38,629 nt of DNA from NCBI GenBank assembly GCA_001822065.1, contig MHPJ01000009.1:1-38629 (forward strand), given 5' to 3'. Position numbers and translations under genes: made by a program. Position 1 is the stretch's first letter. Each line of letters opens with the position of its first letter. Under the pieces are notes generated by a model. It searched no databases and had not been told where the DNA came from. It worked only from the letters and a program-made list of their open reading frames with translations. Below, in pieces: positions 1 to 6,000 of this stretch. Source of the DNA: Candidatus Staskawiczbacteria bacterium RIFOXYB1_FULL_37_44. GTDB taxonomy: Bacteria; Patescibacteriota; Minisyncoccia; Minisyncoccales; Staskawiczbacteraceae.

Positions 1-111
1 AAATACAATACGACATACAAACTTGGCTAATCCAACGCGTGTTTGGATTGTTCAAATTTATGCATCAAAGTTGCATTTCGTAATTCAAAGAAATTTTGTT
101 CCTGCTCGAAG

Positions 112-182
112 GCCGTGTCGAGCGCGCGCACTGAGCATCTTTGGAAGGATGCGGTAGAGGCGTTGCGCTCCACGGCTTTTTT
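112..182 (+). terminator. Structured intrinsic terminator or small structured RNA
   Basis: GCCGTG (112-117) pairs with CACGGC (171-176), and GAGCGC (120-125) pairs with GCGCTC (165-170), leaving a 2-nt bulge. Six T residues follow (177-182). The stem encloses a second hairpin, GCATC (135-139) with GATGC (148-152). It would end transcription from upstream just before rnhB. The internal hairpin makes it larger than a plain terminator, so a structured RNA is possible. No convincing gene is visible in bases 1-110. Confidence 0.6.
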
Positions 183-210
183 ATTTGCAAAATAATGATA
201 AGATAAAAAA

Positions 211-1026
211 ATGAAATATCCTAATTTTAATGAGGAAAAAAAATTGTGGCGCAAAGGATATAAATGTGTTGCGGGCATAGACGAAGCGGGAAGAGGACCG
301 CTGGCGGGACCGGTTGTGGCGGGCGCAGTAAACTTTATGCCTGGTGTCATTGCGAGGAGCGAAGCGACGAAGCAATCTATGGTATGTACAAAAAACTCTG
401 GATTGCCACGCCCCGCTTTGGCGGGGCTCGCAATGACGGGTATAAAAGACTCTAAAAAGTTGACAGAAAAACAAAGAGAAGAAATTTACGAAGTTTTAAT
501 AAAACATCCAGAGGTTAAATGGGGGATTGGCATAGTTTCAGAAAAAGTTATAGACAAAATAAATATTTTACAGGCCACAAAACTGGCAATGCAAAAAGCT
601 CTTATTGATTTGGAATTGTCATTCCCGCGAAAGCGGGAATCTATAGTATTAGCCGAAGAATCCTGGATTCTCAATCAAGTTGGGAATGACGTCGCGAAAA
701 TTGATTTTGTTCTGATAGACGGGAATTTTAAATTAGATTTAAAGGAAGCCGCCTTCGTCAAAGGCTATGGCGCGCCAAAGCAAAAAAGCATTATAAAGGG
801 CGACCAAAAAGTTTTTTCAATTGCCGCAGCTTCCATTATAGCCAAAGTTACGAGAGACAGAATAATGCAAAAAATGCATAAAAAATATCCGCAATATAAT
901 TTTGTAAAACATAAGGGCTATGGCACAAAGGCTCATTTTGAAAGCTTGGAAAAATTCGGACCTTGTAAAATTCATAGAAAGACATTTTGGCCGGCTTGCG
1001 TTTGTTTACAAAAAAAGTTAAAATAA
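211..1026 (+). CDS. rnhB: Ribonuclease HII with two in-frame palindromic-element insertions
   Basis: RNase HII removes RNA from RNA-DNA hybrids and cleaves at misincorporated ribonucleotides. The N-terminal motif GIDEAGRGPLAGP (about residues 23-35) carries the catalytic Asp-Glu pair. GIKDSKKL, VLIDGNFKLDL and the KVTRDRIM region are also typical. At 271 aa the protein is longer than usual, because two segments do not belong to the family: residues about 46-76 (VIARSEATKQS...LAGLAMT) lie between the glycine-rich loop and GIKDSKKL, and residues about 136-160 (LSFPRKRES...GNDVA) lie just before VLIDGNFK. Both are translations of palindromic repeats and keep the frame. The catalytic motifs are intact, so the enzyme is probably functional with two surface loops. 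It heads the block leading to rpmF, nusB, rnc and rpsP. Confidence 0.95.
   Translation: MKYPNFNEEKKLWRKGYKCVAGIDEAGRGPLAGPVVAGAVNFMPGVIARSEATKQSMVCTKNSGLPRPALAGLAMTGIKDSKKLTEKQREEIYEVLIKHPEVKWGIGIVSEKVIDKINILQATKLAMQKALIDLELSFPRKRESIVLAEESWILNQVGNDVAKIDFVLIDGNFKLDLKEAAFVKGYGAPKQKSIIKGDQKVFSIAAASIIAKVTRDRIMQKMHKKYPQYNFVKHKGYGTKAHFESLEKFGPCKIHRKTFWPACVCLQKKLK
346..437 (+). repeat. Palindromic element family A, copy 1, inside rnhB
   Basis: The element begins GTCATTGCGAGGAGCGAAGC and ends GGCTCGCAATGAC, so its ends are inverted copies. The centre has AGCAATCTATGG and later GGATTGCCACGCC, which is another inverted pair. It lies in the rnhB reading frame, starts at a codon boundary and contains no stop. 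Related copies are at 4955, 11746, 17410 and as the arms of 18827-19215. Confidence 0.9.
618..690 (+). repeat. Palindromic element family B inside rnhB
   Basis: It begins GTCATTCCCGCGAAAGCGGG and ends GGGAATGAC. Inside it, GGAATC and GGATTC form a second inverted pair. It resembles the ATTCCC-N8-GGGAAT type repeats known from other bacteria (for example dRS3 of Neisseria), but is clearly different from family A. It is read through in frame in rnhB. Confidence 0.85.
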
Positions 1027-1050
1027 ATAAATAAAATTAATTAAAAAAAT

Positions 1051-1491
1051 ATGGACAAAAAATTTTCGGCTTTAATAATAGTTTCGGCATTCGCATTTTT
1101 AGTTGTTGGTTTGGGCGTTGGCGTGGTATATCAAAAGCAAGCAGATGCCTCACAGGTTGAAAAAAGTCCGAAAACAAAAGCAATAAATATTTTATCTTCA
1201 AAAATAATTCCCTCAATAACTGCTTTTGGAGAAGTTACAAAAATTGACGGCAAAAATATTACTTTGAGTTTTGGGGGAGATAATCTTACCGTAAAAATTA
1301 ACGATGATGCCCAAATTTATTTTCCCGCCCGAGACACTAAAGACGAAAACGGCAAGCCGATAACCGCCCCCCAGAAAATAGTTAAATTTTCCGATATAAA
1401 AATAGGAGATGATGCCAGTATTAATGTTAAGTTGCTTCCTGACGGCAAAATGGAAGGCCAGTTGGTGGTAGTATTGCAAAAGAATAAATAA
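1051..1491 (+). CDS. Small membrane-anchored exported protein, unknown function
   Basis: This 146-aa protein begins with a lysine pair and a hydrophobic stretch (about residues 6-28, ALIIVSAFAFLVVGLGVGVV). That can be an uncleaved anchor or a signal peptide. The outer part (residues about 55-146) is rich in short beta-strand-like segments, such as GEVTKIDGKNITLSFGG followed by LTVKINDDAQIYF. This resembles small OB/DUF5666-like extracellular domains, but the match is only by pattern. It lies 24 nt after rnhB on the same strand and may be co-transcribed. Nothing in the sequence shows a substrate or partner. I see it as a real gene because of codon structure, a sensible start and conserved-looking beta pattern. 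Confidence 0.75.
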   Translation: MDKKFSALIIVSAFAFLVVGLGVGVVYQKQADASQVEKSPKTKAINILSSKIIPSITAFGEVTKIDGKNITLSFGGDNLTVKINDDAQIYFPARDTKDENGKPITAPQKIVKFSDIKIGDDASINVKLLPDGKMEGQLVVVLQKNK

Positions 1492-1549
1492 TCTGGTATA
1501 CTTCATTATAATTTAAAATTTTAAATTTCAAATTTGAAATTACAAGGAT

Positions 1550-1789
1550 ATGGCAGTACCAAGACACAAGCATACAAGAGCAAAAGTTGGCAAGACAAGA
1601 ATGCATAAGCACATAAACCGTGTGCTTTTAAATGTCTGTCCAAAATGCAAAAAACCTGTTTTATCGCATACAGTTTGTTTGAATTGCGGATATTATAAGG
1701 GATCTGAAGTTATCAATGTTTTATCAAAACTTACAAAAAAAGAAAGGAAAATTAAAGAGAAAGAAATAACGCAAGCAGAAAAGAAATAA
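1550..1789 (+). CDS. rpmF: 50S ribosomal protein L32
   Basis: L32 is a small zinc-ribbon protein of the large ribosomal subunit. The start MAVPRHKHTRAKVGKTR is typical. The zinc site is a CPKC pair (residues about 27-30) and a CLNC pair (about 40-43), followed by GYYKGSEVI, a standard L32 ending. The protein then continues with a lysine- and glutamate-rich tail (about residues 57-79), somewhat longer than in many bacteria. It sits upstream of nusB and rnc, a common neighbourhood for L32. The gap before it (1492-1549) is AT-rich and holds a TTTCAAATTTGAAA palindrome. Confidence 0.97.
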   Translation: MAVPRHKHTRAKVGKTRMHKHINRVLLNVCPKCKKPVLSHTVCLNCGYYKGSEVINVLSKLTKKERKIKEKEITQAEKK

Positions 1790-1796
1790 AATCCGA

Positions 1797-1890
1797 AGCA
1801 CGAAATCCGAAATCCGAAACAAATCAGAATTTTCAAAATAAAAAAATTCAAAACCTGTTTCGAATTTCGAAATTTGAATTTCGAGTTTCA
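1797..1890. repeat. AT-rich degenerate intergenic repeat
   Basis: Tandem CGAAATC-type units (1799-1820) are followed by mixed AATTTCGAAATTTGAATTTCG segments with overlapping small palindromes. Similar low-complexity spacers occur before rpmF (1500-1545), before rpsP (3096-3209) and downstream of pilB (18724-18780). No gene is seen in them. Confidence 0.6.
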
Positions 1891-1897
1891 GCCATTT

Positions 1898-2323
1898 ATG
1901 GCATATAGGCACCTTTCAAGAAGCATAGTGATGCAAAGTTTATACGAATGGGATTTTTATGGAAAGCAAACCGATGCTTTGCAAAAAATTGTTCAAAGAA
2001 ACATTGATGATTTTGGTCCTGGATTGGAAGATTTGGATTTTATTTGGGAATTGACCGGCGGGGTAACAAAGCATTTGGCTGACATTGATAAAATAATTGA
2101 AAAAGCAGCTCCTGAATGGCCGATGGCGCAAATCGCAATAATTGACAGGAATGTTTTAAGAATAGGGCTTTACGAACTTTTATTCGCCAATAAAGAAGAA
2201 GTTCCACCTAAGGTTGCCATAAATGAAGCAATCGAGTTGGCAAAAACCTTTTCTGGCCGGACTTCTGGTAAATTTGTCAATGGAGTTTTGGGCACAGTTT
2301 ACAAGCAAATCGAAGAGAAATAG
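1898..2323 (+). CDS. nusB: Transcription antitermination factor NusB
   Basis: NusB binds boxA RNA together with S10 (NusE) and supports antitermination of rRNA operons. The start [20 protein letters not shown] is the classic first helix of Nus[32 protein letters not shown] and FVNGVLGTV are the conserved later motifs. I prefer the ATG at 1898 over one 24 nt upstream, because the upstream residues derive from the AT-rich repeat spacer. At 141 aa the length is normal. The stop (2321-2323) directly abuts a perfect inverted repeat that separates it from rnc. Confidence 0.95.
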   Translation: MAYRHLSRSIVMQSLYEWDFYGKQTDALQKIVQRNIDDFGPGLEDLDFIWELTGGVTKHLADIDKIIEKAAPEWPMAQIAIIDRNVLRIGLYELLFANKEEVPPKVAINEAIELAKTFSGRTSGKFVNGVLGTVYKQIEEK

Positions 2324-2396
2324 GGAAGAAATAAAAATATTTTTTCGTTCGGGTTGGCCGTGGGCAGGCGCGCGAAAAAATATTTTTATTTCTTCC
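2324..2396 (+). promoter_or_regulatory. Perfect 24-bp inverted repeat in the rnc leader
   Basis: Bases 2324-2347 (GGAAGAAATAAAAATATTTT plus TTCG) are exactly reverse-complementary to 2373-2396, with a 25-nt GC-richer loop between. The structure begins one base after the nusB stop and ends six bases before the rnc start. RNase III cleaves long double-stranded RNA, and in other bacteria its own leader is such a target. Self-regulation is therefore a reasonable inference. There is no T-run after the second arm, so it is not a standard terminator. Confidence 0.75.
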
Positions 2397-2402
2397 GAGA
2401 AT

Positions 2403-3095
2403 ATGGATTTTACAATATTTGAAAAAAAATTAGGATTGAATTTTAAAAATAAGGACTTGCTGACGCAGGCATTTACGCACAGATCTTATTTGAATGAGAA
2501 TCCGAGTTTCAGTTTAGATCATAATGAAAGGCTAGAATTTTTAGGAGACGCTGTAATAGAATTAATTGTAACCGAACATTTATATAAAGAATATCCTGAA
2601 AAAGCCGAAGGCGAACTTACCAATTGGAGGGCGGCGCTGGTTAACGCCAAAATGATGACGAGCGTGGCTGAAGAACTTGGATTTAATGATTTTCTTTTGC
2701 TGTCGCGCGGAGAAGCTAAAGAGGGCGGAAAAGCAAGAGCATATATTTTAGCAAACACTTTTGAGGCTTTGCTGGGAGCGCTTTATTTGGATTCGGGATA
2801 CAAGCCATGCGATGAATTTGTTAAAAAATATTTGCTGAAAAACTTGCCGGATATTATAAGAGACGGATCTTATAAGGATTCAAAATCAAAATTACAAGAA
2901 AAGGCGCAGGAAAAAGTTTCAATAACGCCGAATTATAAAGTTTTAAAAGAATCCGGTCCTGACCACGAAAAAAAATTCATAGTTGGAGTTTTTCTTAGTT
3001 CGGAATTGGTGGCAGAAGGCGAAGGGTTATCAAAACAAGAAGCCGAAGAAGCCGCCGCCCAACTGGCACTTGAAGTAAAACACTGGAATAAATAA
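2403..3095 (+). CDS. rnc: Ribonuclease III
   Basis: RNase III cuts double-stranded RNA in rRNA maturation and mRNA turnover. The nuclease signature HNERLEFLGDAVIELIVTE is complete (about residues 40-58), with the second acidic site in ANTFEALLGALYLDSGY. A C-terminal double-stranded-RNA-binding domain follows (about 155-228: DSKSKLQEKAQEK, then PNYKVLKESGPDHEKKFIVGV, then LSKQEAEEAAAQLAL). The 230-aa length is normal. The start at 2403 gives the usual N-terminus (MDFTIFEKKLGLNFKNKDLL). An open frame continues upstream through the hairpin and the end of nusB, but carries no family sequence. Confidence 0.96.
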   Translation: MDFTIFEKKLGLNFKNKDLLTQAFTHRSYLNENPSFSLDHNERLEFLGDAVIELIVTEHLYKEYPEKAEGELTNWRAALVNAKMMTSVAEELGFNDFLLLSRGEAKEGGKARAYILANTFEALLGALYLDSGYKPCDEFVKKYLLKNLPDIIRDGSYKDSKSKLQEKAQEKVSITPNYKVLKESGPDHEKKFIVGVFLSSELVAEGEGLSKQEAEEAAAQLALEVKHWNK

Positions 3096-3209
3096 TTTTA
3101 AATAACAAATTTTAAATTTTAAATCAAATCTAAATTAATAAATTTTAAAACATTTTAACATTAGAGCATTTATTTAAAATTTATAATTTAAAATTGAAAA
3201 TTAGAAAAT

Positions 3210-3626
3210 ATGCTCACAATCAGACTTACAAGAAAAGGAAAAAAGAACCAGCCATTTTTCAGAGTGGTTTTGGTGGACAAAAGAAGATCGTCAACCGGCG
3301 GAAGGGCTGTTGAGGATTTGGGTTATGTTGATCCTTTGAAAAAGAGGAAAAGTTTTAAAAAAGAAAGGATTTTATATTGGATTTCAAAAGGAGCCAAACC
3401 AAGCGCGACAATTCATAATTTATTGATTTCAGAGAAAATTGTTGACGAGAAAAAAGTTAAAATTTTTAATATCAGCAAGAAAAAGCAAACAGAAATATCG
3501 AAAGCGAAAACAGATGCCGCCGCCGTCATTGCGAGCGAAACAAAGAAATCTCAACCCTCAATGGAAGAGGCTAAACCCGAAATACCAGCCGAAACCCCGC
3601 CAGCAGGAGAGAAAAAACAAATATAA
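3210..3626 (+). CDS. rpsP: 30S ribosomal protein S16 with repeat-derived C-terminal tail
   Basis: S16 is an essential protein of the small ribosomal subunit. MLTIRLTRKGKKNQPFFRVV, then VVDKRR-like VLVDKRRSS, then EDLGYVDPLKK and RILYWISKGAKPSATIHNLL are diagnostic and cover about residues 1-80. The remaining 55 residues are a low-complexity Lys/Ala/Glu/Pro tail. Inside it, VIASETKKSQP (about residues 109-119) is the translation of a half copy of palindromic family A. S16 with disordered tails is known in this kind of genome; a repeat-derived part is the odd feature. The gene ends the block and is followed by a terminator at 3654-3679. Confidence 0.95.
   Translation: MLTIRLTRKGKKNQPFFRVVLVDKRRSSTGGRAVEDLGYVDPLKKRKSFKKERILYWISKGAKPSATIHNLLISEKIVDEKKVKIFNISKKKQTEISKAKTDAAAVIASETKKSQPSMEEAKPEIPAETPPAGEKKQI
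3535..3567 (+). repeat. Partial family A element in the rpsP tail
   Basis: GTCATTGCGAGCGAAACAAA followed by GAAATCTCAACCC matches the left arm of family A (GTCATTGCGAGCGAAG...GCAATCT), with drift. No right arm is visible. It is read in frame in the rpsP C-terminal extension, so it is probably an old, decayed copy. Confidence 0.6.
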
Positions 3627-3653
3627 AAATTTAAACAATCTTAAAATACTCTC

Positions 3654-3679
3654 ATACTCCCGTAAATAGGAGTATTTTA
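3654..3679 (+). terminator. Intrinsic terminator after rpsP
   Basis: ATACTCC (3654-3660) pairs with GGAGTAT (3669-3675) across an 8-nt loop, followed by TTTTAT. It closes the rnhB-rpsP block. Confidence 0.75.
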
Positions 3680-3700
3680 TTGTGCGACAGGTGCAAGCTA

Positions 3701-3730
3701 TTGACACGTATGCTGGTAGTATGGTATACT
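3701..3730 (+). promoter_or_regulatory. Sigma70-type promoter for the TraR/DksA-like gene
   Basis: TTGACA (3701-3706) and TATACT (3725-3730) are separated by 18 bp. The leader then holds a C/T-rich run and a hairpin (AGTTCG 3770-3775 with CGAACT 3789-3794) before the gene. Confidence 0.8.
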
Positions 3731-3832
3731 AAATATATAGGGTAAAAAAGTTTCCCCCTTTTTTTTCGGAGTTCGTGAATTGTTTTCGCGAACTGCGAGA
3801 AGGAGCACCTTTTAAGGATGAGGGGGATTGCC

Positions 3833-4282
3833 ATGAGAAAGGAAATGTTGGCAGTTTATCGGCTAGCTCTTGTTAAGAAATTACAGGCTCTGATAGGAGC
3901 TCAAATTTCGGACAGGGCAATTTTGGGGGCAGATGACGGACGTTTAGGCAATGCCGATTTGCCGGCTATGGCTCTGCACGCTGCTGAGACGGAAGTTTCT
4001 GCGGTGCTTGTTACGGAGCGGGGCAATGAACTTCGTCACGTGAAAGCCGCGCTTGAACGCGTAGGAGATGGAACCTTTGGGTTTTGCGAGATGTGTAGTA
4101 TGCCGATCCCGCAGGTACGGCTAAAGGTTGTGCCTCACGCTACCCGATGCGTGGCATGTCAGCGCGAAGCGGAACGAAGACTCTGTATTTTTCAGAGAGA
4201 GCCCGACACGCTCCTGAATTTGCAGGACCCTGATTTCGCCGAAATCGATTTTACGGGTCTCGAGAGTTGTACGCGTTTTTAG
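3833..4282 (+). CDS. TraR/DksA-family C4-type zinc-finger protein
   Basis: Proteins of this family bind the RNA polymerase secondary channel and change promoter response, or are small phage/plasmid relatives of it. The 149-aa protein has an N-terminal helical part, the stretch RHVKAALERVGDGTFGFCEM (about residues 66-85) and a zinc site built from CEMC (about 83-86) and CVAC (about 104-107). GTFGFCEMCSMPIP...RLKVVPHATRCVACQ is the family signature. I choose 3833 because a purine-rich GAGGGGGA sits just upstream; another ATG at 3818 is possible. The gene has its own promoter (3701-3730) and terminator (4323-4356) and looks richer in GC than its neighbours. It may be a recent arrival. Confidence 0.85.
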   Translation: MRKEMLAVYRLALVKKLQALIGAQISDRAILGADDGRLGNADLPAMALHAAETEVSAVLVTERGNELRHVKAALERVGDGTFGFCEMCSMPIPQVRLKVVPHATRCVACQREAERRLCIFQREPDTLLNLQDPDFAEIDFTGLESCTRF

Positions 4283-4322
4283 TGCTGGCATTGTCGCAAC
4301 AACGCCAGCGCAAAGGCCTACC

Positions 4323-4356
4323 GGGAAGAGGCATAATGTCTTCCCCTCTCTTTTTC
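4323..4356 (+). terminator. Intrinsic terminator after the TraR/DksA-like gene
   Basis: GGGAAGA (4323-4329) pairs with TCTTCCC (4339-4345), followed by the pyrimidine tract CTCTCTTTTTC. A second hairpin, GCTGGC (4284-4289) with GCCAGC (4304-4309), lies just before it. Confidence 0.75.
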
Positions 4357-4430
4357 AAATCATTATCTATAAATAACAAAGAATAACCGAATATCAGATT
4401 TGTTCTGAATTTCCAGAAGTCATAAATTTC

Positions 4431-4456
4431 TTTGTCCTGAGTTTTTTCGAAGGATT
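4431..4456. repeat. Family D repeat, intergenic copy
   Basis: TTTGTCCTGAGTTTTTTCGA followed by AGGATT has the inverted pair TCCT...AGGA and the TCCTGAG...TTCGAAGGA layout of a repeat common in several bacterial groups. A related copy in the opposite orientation is read in frame in hsdR (27998-28020). Confidence 0.5.
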
Positions 4457-4491
4457 TAGTGGTTTGAAAAAGTGAGTTAAAAAATAAAATA

Positions 4492-4519
4492 TTGACAAGA
4501 TATATTAAAAAAGTATAAT
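4492..4519 (+). promoter_or_regulatory. Sigma70-type promoter for the KH-domain gene
   Basis: TTGACA (4492-4497) and TATAAT (4514-4519) are separated by 16 bp, about 45 bp before the start codon at 4563. Confidence 0.75.
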
Positions 4520-4562
4520 AAGAATATAAAGGTCGCAGAATGAATAATTGAATAAAGAAAAT

Positions 4563-4877
4563 ATGGCAACAGATAATGATAAAGAATTTCTTGAGTACAT
4601 TGTCAAGGAATTAGTTGACCACCCAAAAGACGTCAAAGTTGAAAGAAAAGTTGACGAAATGGGAGTATTGCTTTCATTGAAAGTAAACCCGGAAGATATG
4701 GGCCAAATCATTGGAAGAGAAGGATCAACTGCCAAGGCAATCAGGAATTTGGTCCGGATTGTTGGACTAAAGAACCACGCCAGGGTAAACCTCAAAATTG
4801 AGGAACCAGAAGGCGGACGCGCTCCAAGAGCTGAGAGAAAAGCATCTCCGGACGACATCGAAAACATTTCTCTGTAA
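4563..4877 (+). CDS. khpA: KH-domain RNA-binding protein (KhpA-like)
   Basis: KhpA-type proteins bind RNA through one KH domain and often sit between rpsP and trmD. This is exactly the position here. The 104-aa protein shows DKEFLEYIVKELVDHPKDV (helix at the N-terminus) and VNPEDMGQIIGREGSTAKAI, which contains the GxxG loop (GREG) of the KH fold, then RNLVRIVG. The C-terminus (EEPEGGRAPRAERKA) is charged and probably disordered. I use ATG 4563; a TTG at 4548 in the same frame is a less likely start. It has its own promoter, and a strong terminator follows. Confidence 0.92.
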   Translation: MATDNDKEFLEYIVKELVDHPKDVKVERKVDEMGVLLSLKVNPEDMGQIIGREGSTAKAIRNLVRIVGLKNHARVNLKIEEPEGGRAPRAERKASPDDIENISL

Positions 4878-4908
4878 TATTAACGGGTCGAATGACTCGT
4901 TTACAGAA

Positions 4909-4948
4909 AAACAAAAAAGTGCTATTATAACTTAGCGCTTTTTTGTTT
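4909..4948. terminator. Strong bidirectional terminator
   Basis: AAACAAAAAAGTGC is matched by GCGCTTTTTTGTTT over a short loop, giving A-rich and T-rich flanks on either strand. A small hairpin (CGGGTC/GACTCG, 4884-4899) precedes it. Confidence 0.8.
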
Positions 4949-4954
4949 ATTATC

Positions 4955-5049
4955 GTCATTGCGAGGAGCCCGCAGGTCGAAGATCCTGTAAGGGCGACGT
5001 GGCAATCTATAACTCCGGATTGCTTCGTCGCTTCGTTCCTCGCAATGAC
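4955..5049 (+). repeat. Palindromic element family A, copy between khpA and trmD
   Basis: Full-length copy: it begins GTCATTGCGAGGAGC, has GGCAATCTATAACTCCGGAT in the centre and ends CGTTCCTCGCAATGAC. It ends eight bases before the trmD start codon and therefore forms the trmD leader. Confidence 0.9.
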
Positions 5050-5057
5050 AACGGAGA

Positions 5058-5807
5058 ATGCTTAGATTCGATATAATTACAATTTTTCCGGAAATGTTTA
5101 AGTCCTATTTGGGCGAGAGTTTGATTGCGCGGGCGCAGGAAAAAAAGTTTATAAAAATAAATGTGCATAATTTACGCAGGTGGACAAATGACAACCATAA
5201 AACAGTTGACGACAGGCCGTATGGAGGCGGCTTAGGCATGGTGTTAAAAGTGGAGCCAATATACAAAGCCGTTAACGCGATTAGATTGAATAAACCAGCT
5301 ATACATAAAATTTACGATCGTGAAAATCTTGTAGGGCTGAATAGTTTTAAAAAAAAGAAAAAATCGAAAGTTATTTTGTTTACGCCAAGAGGAAAAAAGT
5401 TTGACCAAAAATTAGCGTATAAACTTAGTAAATTAGATCAAATAATTTTTATTTGCGGACGGTACGAAGGCGTTGATGAACGTGTTGCGCAAAAGATTGC
5501 GGATATGGAAATTTCAATTGGCGACTATGATTTAATGGGAGGCGAATTACCTGCGATGGTGGCAATAGAAACAATTTCCAGGTTGGTTCCGGGAGTTTTA
5601 GGAAAACCGCAATTGCTAAAAGAAAGAATTTCAAAAACCGGAGGATTTTTAGAATACGCGCAATATACTCGGCCCGAGGTTTTTTCACCACATTGTTTAA
5701 CCCCTCGGGTTAAACAATGTGAGTGGCGCGTGCCGAAAGTTTTGCTTTCCGGAAAGCAAAAAGAAATTAATGAATGGAAAAACGCGCACGGTAAAGTAAT
5801 TGAATAA
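5058..5807 (+). CDS. trmD: tRNA (guanine-N1)-methyltransferase with an in-frame palindrome
   Basis: TrmD methylates G37 in tRNAs with a G36-G37 sequence, using S-adenosylmethionine, and prevents frameshifting. The start [19 protein letters not shown], the substrate loop [18 protein letters not shown] and the knotted SAM site ([14 protein letters not shown], then [16 protein letters not shown]) are all present. The family C-terminal signature is ...YTRPEVF...W.VPKVLLSG. Here that signature is interrupted by residues 211-221 ([11 protein letters not shown]), the exact translation of a 33-bp palindrome (11 codons). The interruption lies in the C-terminal domain that contacts tRNA. The catalytic parts are intact, so the enzyme is probably active. 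Confidence 0.95.
   Translation: MLRFDIITIFPEMFKSYLGESLIARAQEKKFIKINVHNLRRWTNDNHKTVDDRPYGGGLGMVLKVEPIYKAVNAIRLNKPAIHKIYDRENLVGLNSFKKKKKSKVILFTPRGKKFDQKLAYKLSKLDQIIFICGRYEGVDERVAQKIADMEISIGDYDLMGGELPAMVAIETISRLVPGVLGKPQLLKERISKTGGFLEYAQYTRPEVFSPHCLTPRVKQCEWRVPKVLLSGKQKEINEWKNAHGKVIE
5689..5721 (+). repeat. Palindromic element family C inside trmD
   Basis: CACATTGTTTAACC (14 nt), a 5-nt spacer, then GGTTAAACAATGTG, a perfect inverted repeat. It is 33 bp long, so insertion preserves the reading frame. A second copy with the same core is at 9855-9885. Confidence 0.9.
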
Positions 5808-5836
5808 TGGGATATTTTATGTTATAAATTTATTAT

Positions 5837-5922
5837 GGGCGTGTGGCTGAGCAGCAAAGGCAACAGACTGTAAATCTGTCGGGGTTTCCCCTTCGTAGGT
5901 GCAAGTCCTACCGCGCCCACCA
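5837..5922 (+). tRNA. tRNA-Tyr (anticodon GUA)
   Basis: The acceptor stem GGGCGTG pairs with CGCGCCC (one G-U pair). The anticodon loop is CTGTAAATC with GTA, the variable arm is long (GGGGTTTCCCC) as expected for class II tRNA-Tyr, and the T arm is GTAGG/CCTAC with TGCAAGT. CCA is encoded at the end. Confidence 0.95.
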
Positions 5923-5954
5923 GTTTGATAGACGCAGTATTTTACAGAAAGAGG

Positions 5955-5983
5955 TTGAACATAAAATAATAATGGCTTATAAT
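5955..5983 (+). promoter_or_regulatory. Sigma70-type promoter before the homing-endonuclease-like gene
   Basis: TTGAAC (5955-5960) and TATAAT (5978-5983) are separated by 17 bp. Transcription from here would cover the nuclease-like gene and the split tRNA-Thr. Confidence 0.7.
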
Positions 5984-6000
5984 AAAATAAAGTCATTGTT

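Noticed and set aside
153-162. Lysine riboswitch-like GGTAGAGGCG
   Set aside because: It lies at the 3' side of a terminator stem. The other conserved parts and the downstream expression platform are missing.
346-690. CRISPR-like repeats
   Set aside because: The repeats are dispersed palindromes of several families with no regular spacers, and no cas genes are in the window.
2223-3095. RNase III with a 60-residue N-terminal extension
   Set aside because: The extension overlaps nusB and the hairpin in another frame and has no family sequence. ATG 2403 gives the normal start.
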